64,000 bases of DNA from Ceratorhiza oryzae-sativae (taxonomy: Eukaryota; Basidiomycota; Agaricomycetes; Cantharellales; Ceratobasidiaceae). A program made the position numbers and the translations under genes. The notes under the pieces were generated by a model, which saw nothing but the letters and a program-made list of their open reading frames with translations, made no database searches and had not been told where the DNA came from. The stretch lies in NCBI GenBank assembly GCA_030998015.1, contig JARWMV010000233.1:2294001-2358000 (forward strand), read 5' to 3'. Shown here one piece after another: positions 63,690 to 64,000 of the stretch. How positions within the stretch are numbered: position 1 is the stretch's first letter; each line of letters opens with the position of its first letter.

Positions 63690-64000
63690 ATGGACAGAGC
63701 AAATGTATCAAGCAAAACCAGTATGGACTTTGAAATATATGCTGTAGACAATGTGTCCCCTTTGAATATATATTTTGTCGCATCTCAAGTCCTGTCTGCT
63801 CCAGAAAATAAAAGCATCAGCCATATGCAAACCATGCATGGTTGGGCAATGATTGACTCAGGCGCATCCTCATGCTTTATACACCCATGCCTAGTCAAAC
63901 AATATTGAATACCCACTTACAAAAAGAAAAATCCAAAAAAATTAAAAGTTATTGATGGTCATGAAATCTCTTCTGGTATCGTTGATACAGAATGTGTTTT
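63690..64000 (+). pseudogene. Protease (start of pol) of Gypsy element F, runs off the edge
   Basis: The ATG at 63690 lies 2 nt after the gag stop (TGA 63685-63687), in the -1 frame. The active site is WAMIDSGASSCFIHPCLVKQ, followed by a TGA at about 63906 where element B has Cys (VKQYCIPT), then KKLKVIDGHEISSG. It is truncated by the end of the window. Confidence 0.88.

Noticed and set aside
1..64000. CRISPR array or bacterial operon content
   Set aside because: No regularly spaced repeats, and introns, LTRs and fungal transposase families make the window eukaryotic.

Overview
This window looks like a transposon-dense, heterochromatin-like stretch of a filamentous fungal genome. An Agaricomycete (mushroom-forming basidiomycete) is the best fit. 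The reasons are an Ngaro-type tyrosine-recombinase retrotransposon, a KDZ-type transposase, a MULE-like transposase, several chromodomain Ty3/Gypsy elements, and short introns of about 40-65 nt with GTAAG...CAG borders. I cannot name the species. I see no intact conserved host gene, CRISPR array, rRNA or confident tRNA. Most coding regions carry in-frame stops, often TGA where the family has Arg, and the DNA is strongly CpG-poor. Both fit methylation-driven C-to-T decay.

Layout. 1-4.8 kb: solo LTRs of families B and C in unrecognised sequence. 4.8-10.6 kb: an Ngaro/DIRS-order element on the minus strand (ORF1 with a Zn2Cys6-like cluster, gag-like, RT, RNase H, tyrosine recombinase) bounded by split direct repeats A1...B1-A2-B2. 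10.6-14 kb: decayed intron-containing genes of unknown function. 16.5-19 kb: a MULE-like transposase split by a 1.3-kb solo LTR (family A). 19-22.2 kb: two family F LTRs and small dispersed repeats. 23.1-24.1 kb: a decayed KDZ transposase.

24.4-49.2 kb is one nested and rearranged structure. Gypsy element G has its 5' LTR and gag at 24.4-26.9 kb on the plus strand. A Tc1/mariner element (26855-36600) sits in its gag. Gypsy element B (28010-36314) sits in the first codons of the Tc1 transposase, and a family A solo LTR (29549-30856) sits in the integrase of B. The rest of G (gag end, protease, RT, integrase, chromodomain, an extra ORF3 and the 3' LTR) lies inverted at 48.7-41.9 kb. A 12-kb inversion joins these parts. 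It is supported by matching target-site duplications, a split LTR and a split palindrome. Inside the inverted block are a second Tc1-like transposase (39.5-40.4 kb) and an LTR-in-LTR nest (40.6-41.8 kb).

49.2-53 kb: solo LTRs (families C and F), a palindromic MITE and E-type repeats. 53.3-55.7 kb: a decayed, probably endogenised CRESS-DNA replication initiator (Rep; Genomoviridae/Geminiviridae type) split by a family A LTR. Divergent to it is a small open two-exon gene (56325-56857), with a 9-bp-stem hairpin between them. 56.9-57.9 kb: an unrecognised decayed ORF. 57.8-61.5 kb: the pol region of a chromodomain Gypsy element (H), truncated by a younger Gypsy element F (5' LTR 61483-62008, gag, start of protease) that runs off the right edge.

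Best leads: the Rep relic and its neighbourhood, the reconstructable inversion, accessory ORFs in three retrotransposons (Zn2Cys6 ORF1 in Ngaro, zinc-knuckle/coiled-coil ORF0 upstream of gag in B, ORF3 in the env position of G), and a start-stop overlap joining gag to protease in B. Family assignments rest on motifs read by eye; no database search was run.
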